A stretch of 5,958 bases of DNA, from contig CAYONP010000162.1 in the NCBI GenBank assembly GCA_964405335.1, forward strand, positions 1 through 5,958, in the 5' to 3' direction. The notes beneath the pieces are model-generated. The model was not told where the DNA came from and ran no database searches. It saw only the letters and a list, made by a program, of their open reading frames with translations. The position numbers and the translations under genes are program-made. Below, in pieces: positions 1-5,958 of this stretch. Numbering within the stretch: position 1 is the stretch's first letter; each line of letters begins with the position of its first letter. The stretch is from CAYONP01 sp964405335. Lineage in GTDB: Bacteria; Armatimonadota; UBA10988.

Positions 1-282
1 GCTCTCGACCTGGCTGATGTGCACGCGGCTGAACAACAGCACGCTCTGCACGGGTCCGTCGGCGGCCAGGCAGCCGGCGGCCGGCAGCAGCTTCAGGTCG
101 GCCGACTCGATGGCGACGATGCTGCTCAGCAGCGCCGCGTCGAGTTCGCCGGCGCGCAGCATCGCGGCCAGGCGCGAGGGCACTTCGGCAACGGCCTCGA
201 GGCCGTCGACCAGCCCCTGCTCGGCCGCCCAGGTCAGCGGCTTGGCGTTGAGGTAGGCGACGGTGCCGACGCGTAGCTTCAT
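1..282 (-). CDS. mqnA: MqnA, chorismate dehydratase of the futalosine menaquinone pathway (N-terminal 94 residues, cut by window edge)
   Basis: MqnA dehydrates chorismate to 3-[(1-carboxyvinyl)oxy]benzoate, the first committed step of the futalosine route to menaquinone, in the cytoplasm. The reading frame opens with MKLRVGTVAYLNAKPL, matching the MqnA N-terminal signature (basic residues, then a YLN-KPL motif at residues 10-16). It continues with PSRLAAMLRAGELDAALLSS (35-54) and GPVQSVLLFSRV (76-87), all in the family order. MqnA is usually about 270-290 residues, so roughly a third is visible and the rest lies beyond position 1. The related enzyme MqnD normally starts with a different CPND-type motif, so MqnA is preferred. 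The ATG at 282-280 overlaps the TGA of the upstream GH172 gene and has a GGAGG ribosome site 5 bases ahead, which fixes the start. Export signals are absent. Expression is probably coupled to the GH172 gene. Confidence 0.9.
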   Translation of the reverse strand, partial: MKLRVGTVAYLNAKPLTWAAEQGLVDGLEAVAEVPSRLAAMLRAGELDAALLSSIVAIESADLKLLPAAGCLAADGPVQSVLLFSRVHISQVES

Positions 283-292
283 CGCCGCCTCC
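279..292 (-). promoter_or_regulatory. Ribosome binding site and ATGA stop/start overlap between GH172 and mqnA
   Basis: On the minus strand GGAGG (292-288) is followed by a 5-base spacer and then ATGA (282-279). ATG starts mqnA and TGA ends the GH172 gene. The Shine-Dalgarno sequence is made of the arginine codons of the GH172 C-terminal RRRR tail (CGG AGG CGG CGA). Such an overlap normally means translational coupling, in which ribosomes finishing the first gene restart on the second. It also shows that the two genes share a transcript. Confidence 0.85.
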
Positions 293-3056
293 GCCACCAG
301 ACCACTCCCGCTAGCAAGACCAGGGCGACCACGATCAGCGGCCAAGCCGGGCCGCCGCCGATGCGCTCGAGCCGGATCAGGTCGAGCGCGATCTCGCCGC
401 CGGCCGCCTCGAGCCGCAGCGGGTTGCCGCCGCGCCGGAGGGTCGCCTCGAAGACGGTTTCGCCGCCGAGCGCCTCGGCCTCGCCGCCGCAGTCGATCTC
501 GCCGAGCCGCCGGCCGCGGAGGATCAGGGCGCACCGCCCGCCGGTCGGGATGCGGGCCTCGGTGACGAACAGCCGGTACCGGCCGCCCGACGGGGCGAAG
601 AGCAGCAGGTCGGCCGGGCCGGGGTAGCGGATGTAGGCCCCGCCCGACCAGCGTGGCTCGGCGCCGAAGCGCTCCTTGATGATGCCCTCGGGCCCGCCGG
701 TCTGGACCATCAGCTCGGCCTGGTTGCCGAGCCCGGCGGGCAGTGCCAGCAGGTAGTCCAGCCCGATCGGCCGCACCCGGCCGCCGGCGGGAATCGACTC
801 GATCCGCAGCACATGCTCGCCGTCGGTAAGGTGGTGCGTGCCGAGCCGTAAGCGCCAGCCGACCACCTCGCCGCCCTCGGGCAGCGTGCTGTCGAACTCG
901 GTGATCACCCGCCCGTCGAGCGAAACGCGCCCGGCGCCGTAGCCGCGGCCGCGGGTCAGCCCCAGCGCCAGGCCGTGGAAGCCCTCGCCCTCGATGCTGA
1001 ACTCGACCTCGCACGCATCGCCGGCGCTCGACGGCACGAAGCGAACCTGCCCGCCGCCGCTCCAGACCGCCTCGAGCGGGATGTCGCCGCCGGTGAGGTT
1101 GCCCCGCCGCGTGGCGTCCGACGGCAGGTCGGCGTGGGTCTGTACGACCGCCTCGCCGCCGCGGGCGGTGACCGTCAGGTCCTCGACCTCCAGCGCCCGC
1201 GCCACCTTGCCGACGGGGGTGAGGCGGAGGTAGTCGACATCGAGGCTGCCCGGCGAATCGCCGGCCAGCCAGAGCGAGAGCGTGTGCTCGCCGGCGGCCA
1301 GCCGCTCGCGGCCGAGGCGCAGCAGCGGGCCGGGCGCGAGGGTCGCCGTGCCGGCCTCGCGGATGGGCCCGTCGTCGAGGCGGAACCGGGCCAGGGTCTC
1401 CAGCCCGCCCGAGAGCACGCGCAGTTCAAACTCGTAAAGGTCGCTCTCCTTGACCGTCACGGGGATCAGCAGCGGGTCGTCGGCCCACTCGGGCGCGTAG
1501 CGAACCAGCCGCCCGCCGCTGGCGGTCAGCGGTGACTCGGTCTGGCCCAGGGCCGGGAGCGGAGACTCGGGCGCCGAGCCCAGCCGCGCTGCGCCCTCGG
1601 CTTCGACCAGCACGCCGGGCAGGTCGGGCTCGCGCCACTCGGGCGGGGCGTCGGGTAGCGGCGGCGCCGGCACCGGCTGCGGTGTCTCGGCATACCAGTA
1701 ACCGACCGAACGGTACAACACGCCGGGCGTGTCATTGGTCGGCCCGTGCTCCAACTCGACCGCCAACGAGCGGCTGAACGGCACGCAGTCGGCGATGTGC
1801 CAGCGATAGGCGGCGGTCTGCCGCTTGCCCGCCTGGAGCAGCGGCGCGCCGGCATAGGGGTCGGCGAACGGTCCGCGGCGGAAGAACCAGGCGCCGTCGA
1901 AGTAGTCCTCGGTGCCGGTGCCGAGGAGCCGCTGCTCGTCATCAACGGTGATCTGCTCGTCGCCCTCGAGGTGCGTCAGCTCGCCGCCCGCGATAAACGT
2001 CACCGCACTGCCGACGTAGTGGCCGCGACCGGTGACCTTCGCGACCGGGTGCGGCCGGCCGGCCGCGGTCACCGCTTGTTGATAGCCGGCGTGGAAATAG
2101 CCGTCATCCAGCCGCCGGCCGCCGGTCACGTAGGCCGTCGCCGACACCTGCACCGGTTGCTCGCCGCGATTGACCACCTCGCACCGCCCGCGGTGGCGGA
2201 AGGGGAGGGGGAAATCGCAGGTCAGGAAGCTCCACTCGGCCACGGCGATGGGTGCCGACAGGAACTGCGCCGGCCCCAGCCCGCTGGCGAAGAAGTCGAG
2301 CAGCGGTACATCGACGCTGTCGCCGGTCGCTTCGTCCCACCGCATCCGCAGGCGCAGCCCGCGCAGCATCGCCAGCGAGGGCGGTGGGCCGCCGCCGGCG
2401 CGGCTCAGCTCGAGCGCCAGCCGCCGCACCGTGCGCGTGCCGGTCAGGTCGAAGAGCGTCAACGCCGCACCCGGCGCGACCAGACCGCCGGCACTCACCG
2501 GCTCGCCCAGCTCAAAGCCGCCGGGCTGCTCATGAGCGCCGGGGGCGAAGGTCTCGACCGGCGTGCCGGGCGGCCAGGTGGTGTAGTCGACCTGGTAGTA
2601 GAGCTGCTCGGCACCCTCGACGGCGACCCGGCACGATTTGGCGAACGGCATCGGGAACCAGCACGAGACGCCGCCGCCGGCGGTCGAGACGAAGCCGAGC
2701 ACGTTGGGCGTCAGCTCACCGGCGCGGCCCAGGTCCTCGAACGGCAGATCGATCCGGGGCGTATTCTCGCCGTCGAACCAGATTGATAGTCTGCCCTGCG
2801 GATTGGCGCTCCAGATGCGCGTGATCTGCCCCGGCCCAGTGCTCTCCATCAGCACCGCCCGGCGGCCGTCGCGGCGGAGGTAGTGGCCGCGGTCCATGTT
2901 GCCGCCGCTCGGGTCGGCGCTGGAGGCCAGGCGAGCGGTGCCGGTGCGGAGGACGGAGAGGTAGCGCAGGTCGAGCGCGTCGAGCCCGACCGGATCGGCG
3001 GCGCGCAGCGGCGCGGCCAGGCACAGCAGGAGAATCGCGGCGACCCGTCTCGGCAT
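279..3056 (-). CDS. Secreted, membrane-anchored DUF2961/GH172-family glycoside hydrolase with three C-terminal beta-sandwich modules
   Basis: Family knowledge: DUF2961 proteins form GH172, whose characterised members cleave alpha-D-fructofuranosyl or D-arabinofuranosyl linkages using two glutamates. Seen here: a signal peptide (1-19/20: arginines, then a leucine/alanine core, cleavage near LRA-AD). The catalytic domain (about 28-457) carries the hallmarks SSADPSGGNMDRGHY (45-59), GPGQITRIW (74-82), WFDGENTP (93-100), FPMPFAKS (134-141), LEGDEQI (363-369), GTGTEDYFDGAWFF (379-392) and HGPTNDTPG (437-445). E364 and E383 are the likely catalytic pair. A proline-rich linker (459-481) leads to three galactose-binding-like modules (about 482-614, 620-773, 778-899). 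A Gly-Gly-Gly stretch, a hydrophobic segment (905-921) and RRRR end the protein. At 925 residues it is far longer than single-domain members. No Shine-Dalgarno precedes the ATG, but a promoter lies directly ahead. The exact substrate cannot be read from sequence. Divergent from a GH78 gene and coupled to mqnA. Confidence 0.88.
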   Translation of the reverse strand: MPRRVAAILLLCLAAPLRAADPVGLDALDLRYLSVLRTGTARLASSADPSGGNMDRGHYLRRDGRRAVLMESTGPGQITRIWSANPQGRLSIWFDGENTPRIDLPFEDLGRAGELTPNVLGFVSTAGGGVSCWFPMPFAKSCRVAVEGAEQLYYQVDYTTWPPGTPVETFAPGAHEQPGGFELGEPVSAGGLVAPGAALTLFDLTGTRTVRRLALELSRAGGGPPPSLAMLRGLRLRMRWDEATGDSVDVPLLDFFASGLGPAQFLSAPIAVAEWSFLTCDFPLPFRHRGRCEVVNRGEQPVQVSATAYVTGGRRLDDGYFHAGYQQAVTAAGRPHPVAKVTGRGHYVGSAVTFIAGGELTHLEGDEQITVDDEQRLLGTGTEDYFDGAWFFRRGPFADPYAGAPLLQAGKRQTAAYRWHIADCVPFSRSLAVELEHGPTNDTPGVLYRSVGYWYAETPQPVPAPPLPDAPPEWREPDLPGVLVEAEGAARLGSAPESPLPALGQTESPLTASGGRLVRYAPEWADDPLLIPVTVKESDLYEFELRVLSGGLETLARFRLDDGPIREAGTATLAPGPLLRLGRERLAAGEHTLSLWLAGDSPGSLDVDYLRLTPVGKVARALEVEDLTVTARGGEAVVQTHADLPSDATRRGNLTGGDIPLEAVWSGGGQVRFVPSSAGDACEVEFSIEGEGFHGLALGLTRGRGYGAGRVSLDGRVITEFDSTLPEGGEVVGWRLRLGTHHLTDGEHVLRIESIPAGGRVRPIGLDYLLALPAGLGNQAELMVQTGGPEGIIKERFGAEPRWSGGAYIRYPGPADLLLFAPSGGRYRLFVTEARIPTGGRCALILRGRRLGEIDCGGEAEALGGETVFEATLRRGGNPLRLEAAGGEIALDLIRLERIGGGPAWPLIVVALVLLAGVVWWRRRR
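282..359 (-). other. C-terminal membrane anchor / GlyGly-CTERM-like sorting tail of the GH172 protein
   Basis: Residues 900-925 comprise a Gly-Gly-Gly stretch at the module boundary, then WPLIVVALVLLAGVVWW (905-921) and four arginines at the very end. The order glycines, one membrane span, arginine cluster is that of tripartite C-terminal sorting signals (GlyGly-CTERM, MYXO-CTERM or PEP-CTERM types). No PEP motif is present. At minimum it predicts that the enzyme stays attached to a membrane with its tail in the cytoplasm and the catalytic part outside. Whether it is cleaved by a sorting protease cannot be decided here. Confidence 0.7.
360..1613 (-). repeat. Three successive diverged carbohydrate-binding-like beta-sandwich modules within the GH172 protein
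   Basis: This stretch encodes residues 482-899. Module A (1613-1215) opens VLVEAEG and ends DVDYLRL. Module B (1199-738) opens ALEVEDL and ends GLDYLLAL. Module C (725-360) opens ELMVQTG and ends ALDLIRLERI. Each has a middle strand of the type 'fxLDDG / VSLDGR / LRGRRLGEID', a late 'G-H-L' or 'G-N-L-R-L' strand, and a closing hydrophobic-D-hydrophobic-x-L strand. This is the layout of CBM6/CBM35-like galactose-binding folds. Modules B and C also share a W-SGG-x-R/I-R/Y strand near their start. The modules are recognisable as repeats only at the protein level. Their binding function is inferred. Confidence 0.6.
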
Positions 3057-3236
3057 GGGCCTATTCTAGCCGCGCGGCGACGGGATGGGAACCACCAACG
3101 AGGACCGCCACGGGGAAGCAGGGGCAGCGCGTGGCGTGGCTCGCGAGGGAGGACTGCGCGTGGCCAGCCGCGTATGGGGACGATCGGTCTGGCGCGCGGC
3201 GCTGCTGCCGTCGGCCGGCCAGAGAGAGCACCCTCG
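3057..3236. other. Divergent intergenic region between the GH172 and GH78 genes
   Basis: The 180 bases hold the leftward promoter described separately. On the plus strand there is no convincing -35/-10 pair for GH78. A strong purine tract GAGGGAGGA (3145-3153) stands 7 bases before a GTG at 3160 that is out of frame with GH78. A weaker GAGAG lies 8 bases before the GH78 ATG at 3237. Small inverted motifs such as GGCCGGCC (3213-3220) and TCGCGA (3141-3146) are present but are expected at this base composition. No tRNA, riboswitch or terminator is visible. Confidence 0.6.
3063..3091 (-). promoter_or_regulatory. Predicted sigma70-like promoter for the GH172-mqnA operon, positioned for a leaderless transcript
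   Basis: Read on the minus strand, TTCCCA (3091-3086) resembles a -35 box with 4 of 6 consensus bases. After exactly 17 bases comes TAGAAT (3068-3063), a -10 box with 5 of 6 bases. The TAGAAT lies in one of the few AT-rich patches of this GC-rich window. Only six bases (3062-3057) separate it from the ATG at 3056, so transcription should start at or within a base or two of the start codon. The absence of a Shine-Dalgarno ahead of the ATG agrees with leaderless translation. Derived by eye, with no transcript data. Confidence 0.5.
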
Positions 3237-5958
3237 ATGCCGTTGATCACCCCCTTTGCCGCCGCGCTGCTGGCCGGCGCGGCGTCGGCGGTTACCGTTG
3301 GTGACCTGCGCTGTGAGCAGCGCACCGAGCCGCTCGGCATCGATGTCACCTCGCCGAGACTGAGCTGGCGGCTGCTCTGTGACGAGCGCGGCTGCCGGCA
3401 GACCGGCTACGAAGTCCGCGCCGCCGCCACGGCCGAGGCGCTCGCTGGCGGGCCGTGGCTCTGGCGGTCGGGCCGGGTCGCCTCGGCGCAGTGCCTCGGG
3501 GTGCCCTATGCCGGGCCGGCTCCCGCCTCGGGCGAGATCGTCTGGTGGCAGGTGCGCTGCTGGGACCAGGCCGGCCGCGCCACGCCGTGGAGCGAGCCGA
3601 CGCACTTCGAGATGGCCCTGCTCAGCCCCGACGAGTGGCAGGCCGAGTGGCTGAACGACGGCCGCGCGACCGCCGAGGGCGATGGGCAGTATGCCGAGGA
3701 CCCGGCGCCGCTCTTCCGGCGGGAGTTCGCGCTCCGCCGGACGCCGCTCCGGGCCCGGCTCTACATCACCGGCCTGGGTTACTACGAGGCCAGCCTCAAT
3801 GGCCGGCGGATCGGCGATCGGCGGCTCGATCCGGGCTGGACCGATTACCGCGAGCGGGTGCTGTACAGCACGTACGACGTCACCGAGCAGCTCGAACCGG
3901 GCTTCAATTGCCTCGGCGTGCAGCTCGGCAACGGCTGGTACAACCCGCTGCCGCTGCGCATGTGGGGCCACCTGAACCTGCGTGAGCACCTGCCGGTCGG
4001 CCGCCCGCGTTTCATCGCGCGACTGGTCATCACCTTCGCCGAGGGGCCGCCGCAGGTGGTGGTCAGTGACCAGAGCTGGCGCGTGGGCGAGGGGCCGATC
4101 CGGGCCGACAGCATCTACCTCGGCGAGATCCACGATGCACGCCGTGAAGTGCCCGGCTGGGACCGCGCCGGCTTCGCGGCGGCCGGCTGGCGGCAACCCG
4201 GGCTGGCGGCCGAGCCCATCGGCCCGCTCCGCGCCCAGGCGCAGCCGCCGATCCGAGTGACGGCGACGCTGCCGGCGGTCGCCGTCACCGAGCCCGAGCC
4301 GGGCGTCTACGTTTTCGATCTGGGCCAGAACTTCGCCGGCACGGTGACGCTGCGCACGGCCGCGTCGGCCGGTACGGTCATCCGCCTGCGGTATGGCGAG
4401 CTGCTCTACCCCGACGGCACGCTGAATCCGATGACCAGCGTGGCCGGGCAGATCAAGGGCGCGCGACCGGCCGACGCCGACGCGGCCGGCGGCCTCGGGA
4501 CCGGCCGGCCGCCGGCGGTTGCCGACCAGGCCGACGTCTACATCGCCCGCGGCGAGGGTGTTGAGGAGTACACGCCGCGGTTCACCTTCCACGGCTTTCG
4601 GTATGTCGAGGTGCGCGGCCTGCCGGCCCGGCCGGGGGCGGAGACGATCGTCGGCCACCGCCTCGGCAGCGACGTGCCGCGGGTCGGCTCGTTCGACTGC
4701 TCCGACGAGCGGCTCAACCGCATCCAGACGATGTGCGACTGGACCTTCCTGAGCAACATCTTCAGCGTGCAGTCGGACTGCCCGCACCGCGAGCGCTTCG
4801 GCTACGGCGGCGATCTGGTCGCCACCGCCGAGGCGTTCATGATGAACTACGACATGTCGGGCTTCTACGCCAAGTCGGTCCACGACTGGGCCGAGGCGGC
4901 GCTGCCCGACGGCATGTTGACCGACACCGCGCCGTTCGTCGGGATCCAGTACTGCGGCGTGCCGTGGGCCATGGCGCATCCCTGGCTGCTCGCCCAGCTC
5001 CACCGCTACTACGGCGACCGGCGGCTGATCGAGGAGCAGTACCCGGTCGCCTCGCGCTGGCTCGATCGGGTCACCGCGCGCTACCCCGACCAGATCGTCA
5101 CCGACGGGCTGAGCGACCACGAAGGTCTGGCGCCGGCGCCTGCGCCAGAGATGGTCACGCCGCTCTACGCAGTCAGCGCCGACCTGCTGGCCGAGCTGGC
5201 CGGCCTGATCGGCCGCGCCGATGACGCGGCGCGCTACACCGAACTCGCGGCGAGCATCCGGGCGGCCTACCGGGCTCGCTACATCGACGTCGCCACCGGC
5301 CGCGTCGGCCCCGGAACACAGGCCAGCCAGTCGTTCGGCCTGTTCGCCGGCCTCGTCGCGGCCGACGGGCCGGCGATGGACCTGCTGCTCGGCGACCTGG
5401 AGGCGCGGGACCGGCACCTGAGCACGGGCATCCTGGGCACCACCTTCATGCTCGACCAGCTTTCGCGCCGCGGCCATGCCGAGCTGGCCGCCGAAGTGGT
5501 GCGCCAGCCCGACTTCCCCGGCTGGGGCCACATGCTGGCCAATGGCGCCACCACGCTGTGGGAGCACTGGGCCGGCAGCGACAACACCTTCTCGCACAAC
5601 CACCCGATGTTCGGCTCGGTCAGCCAGTGGTTCTACCACTGGCTCGGCGGTATCCGCCCGGCCGACGACGCGGTGGGCTGCGACCGGCTGGTCATCGCGC
5701 CGCAGCCGGTGCCCGGGCTCGACTGGGTGCGCTGCCGCTACGATTCGGTTCGCGGCCCGGTGGTCTGCGACTGGCGGCGCGAGGCGGGGCGGCTGGAACT
5801 CGAGGTGACCGTGCCACCCACGTCCGTGGCCGAGGTACACATCCCGACCAGCGACCCGGCCGCGGTGACGGAGGGCGGTCGTCCGCTGGACCAGGCGCCC
5901 GGCGTGGAGTTGATCGGTGTCCAGGCCGGCGCGGTCGTCTGCCGGGTGGGCTCGGGTC
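3237..5958 (+). CDS. Secreted GH78 alpha-L-rhamnosidase (3' end cut by window edge)
   Basis: GH78 enzymes hydrolyse terminal alpha-L-rhamnose with inversion. From the ATG at 3237, 907 codons stay open to the window end with no stop. Residues 1-18 look like a signal peptide ending ASA. Domains follow GH78 order: fibronectin/Ig-like (about 20-126, with SPRLSW and RQTGYEV), N-terminal beta-sandwich (about 160-340, with WTDYRERVLYSTYDV and LGNGWYN), concanavalin-like domain (about 345-470, FDLGQNFAGTV, RYGELLYPDGTLN, FHGFRYVEV), (alpha/alpha)6 catalytic barrel (about 480-805), and the C-terminal beta domain (from about 808). SDCPHRERFGYGGD (513-526) places the likely general acid at E519. ATTLWEHW (771-778) places the likely base at E776. 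Family members run about 900-1,000 residues, so little is missing. An in-frame ATG at 3174 is an alternative start that would add 21 residues. An Ala/Gly/Pro-rich insert lies near 403-429. Substrate unknown; the divergent GH172 suggests a rhamnose- and furanose-bearing glycan. Confidence 0.92.
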   Translation, partial: MPLITPFAAALLAGAASAVTVGDLRCEQRTEPLGIDVTSPRLSWRLLCDERGCRQTGYEVRAAATAEALAGGPWLWRSGRVASAQCLGVPYAGPAPASGEIVWWQVRCWDQAGRATPWSEPTHFEMALLSPDEWQAEWLNDGRATAEGDGQYAEDPAPLFRREFALRRTPLRARLYITGLGYYEASLNGRRIGDRRLDPGWTDYRERVLYSTYDVTEQLEPGFNCLGVQLGNGWYNPLPLRMWGHLNLREHLPVGRPRFIARLVITFAEGPPQVVVSDQSWRVGEGPIRADSIYLGEIHDARREVPGWDRAGFAAAGWRQPGLAAEPIGPLRAQAQPPIRVTATLPAVAVTEPEPGVYVFDLGQNFAGTVTLRTAASAGTVIRLRYGELLYPDGTLNPMTSVAGQIKGARPADADAAGGLGTGRPPAVADQADVYIARGEGVEEYTPRFTFHGFRYVEVRGLPARPGAETIVGHRLGSDVPRVGSFDCSDERLNRIQTMCDWTFLSNIFSVQSDCPHRERFGYGGDLVATAEAFMMNYDMSGFYAKSVHDWAEAALPDGMLTDTAPFVGIQYCGVPWAMAHPWLLAQLHRYYGDRRLIEEQYPVASRWLDRVTARYPDQIVTDGLSDHEGLAPAPAPEMVTPLYAVSADLLAELAGLIGRADDAARYTELAASIRAAYRARYIDVATGRVGPGTQASQSFGLFAGLVAADGPAMDLLLGDLEARDRHLSTGILGTTFMLDQLSRRGHAELAAEVVRQPDFPGWGHMLANGATTLWEHWAGSDNTFSHNHPMFGSVSQWFYHWLGGIRPADDAVGCDRLVIAPQPVPGLDWVRCRYDSVRGPVVCDWRREAGRLELEVTVPPTSVAEVHIPTSDPAAVTEGGRPLDQAPGVELIGVQAGAVVCRVGSG

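Noticed and set aside
975..1535. A 186-codon plus-strand open frame opposite the GH172 C-terminal modules
   Set aside because: Same register and same explanation as the longer antisense frames, and no protein family signature.
1746..2786. A 346-codon plus-strand open frame inside the GH172 gene
   Set aside because: It is also codon-aligned antisense to a gene with clear family motifs. The frame stays open because TTA, CTA and TCA are avoided on the coding strand.
2997..3056. Lipoprotein signal in the GH172 N-terminus (a cysteine follows LLL)
   Set aside because: The residue before the cysteine is leucine rather than Gly, Ala or Ser, so it is not a lipobox. An ordinary signal-peptidase I site near LRA-AD fits better.
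3062..3067. TATTCT as a rightward -10 box, which would make the CTATTCTAG patch a bidirectional promoter
   Set aside because: It has only a 4-of-6 match, no -35 at the right distance, and would leave about 160 untranslated bases before GH78.
3141..3220. Short palindromes (TCGCGA, GGCCGGCC) as operators or a terminator
   Set aside because: They are short, lie in GC-rich DNA where such motifs are frequent, lack a T-tract, and are not repeated as a spaced pair.
3066..5840. A 924-codon open frame on the minus strand opposite the GH78 gene
   Set aside because: It is in codon register with GH78, so its stops would need sense codons TTA, CTA or TCA, which this GC-rich gene avoids. Its translation lacks any recognisable domain, while the plus strand carries full GH78 motifs.

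Overview
The window is very GC-rich (about 70% by eye, with strong G/C bias at third codon positions) and almost fully coding. It holds two large secreted carbohydrate-active enzyme genes, transcribed away from each other, plus the first third of a menaquinone-biosynthesis gene. High GC, the futalosine menaquinone pathway, and a GH172 (DUF2961) enzyme with beta-sandwich modules next to a secreted GH78 rhamnosidase would fit a planctomycete (Phycisphaerae-like) or a similar polysaccharide-degrading bacterium such as an Armatimonadota member. This is an inference from gene content, not a firm placement.

Layout. Minus strand, 3056 down to 279: a 925-residue secreted DUF2961/GH172 glycosidase with a signal peptide, a catalytic domain, a proline-rich linker, three beta-sandwich-like modules, and a C-terminal transmembrane segment ending in four arginines. 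Its TGA stop overlaps the ATG of mqnA (282 down to 1, cut by the window edge) in an ATGA junction, and the mqnA Shine-Dalgarno sequence lies inside the arginine codons. From 3057 to 3236 there is a 180-base divergent intergenic region with a sigma70-like promoter pointing left, so close to the GH172 start codon that a leaderless mRNA is predicted. Plus strand, 3237 to 5958: a secreted GH78 alpha-L-rhamnosidase, 907 codons visible and no stop reached; it probably lacks only its last residues.

How the genes could work together. GH78 removes terminal alpha-L-rhamnose. Characterised GH172 enzymes act on alpha-D-fructofuranosyl or D-arabinofuranosyl linkages. Both proteins are predicted to be exported, and one to be membrane-held, which suggests a small divergent locus for trimming rhamnose- and furanose-bearing polysaccharides. 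Coupling of the respiratory-quinone gene mqnA to the glycosidase is an unexpected operon partner. No RNA gene, mobile element, CRISPR array or convincing terminator was seen. I see unusual architecture and gene order here, but no clearly new biological system.
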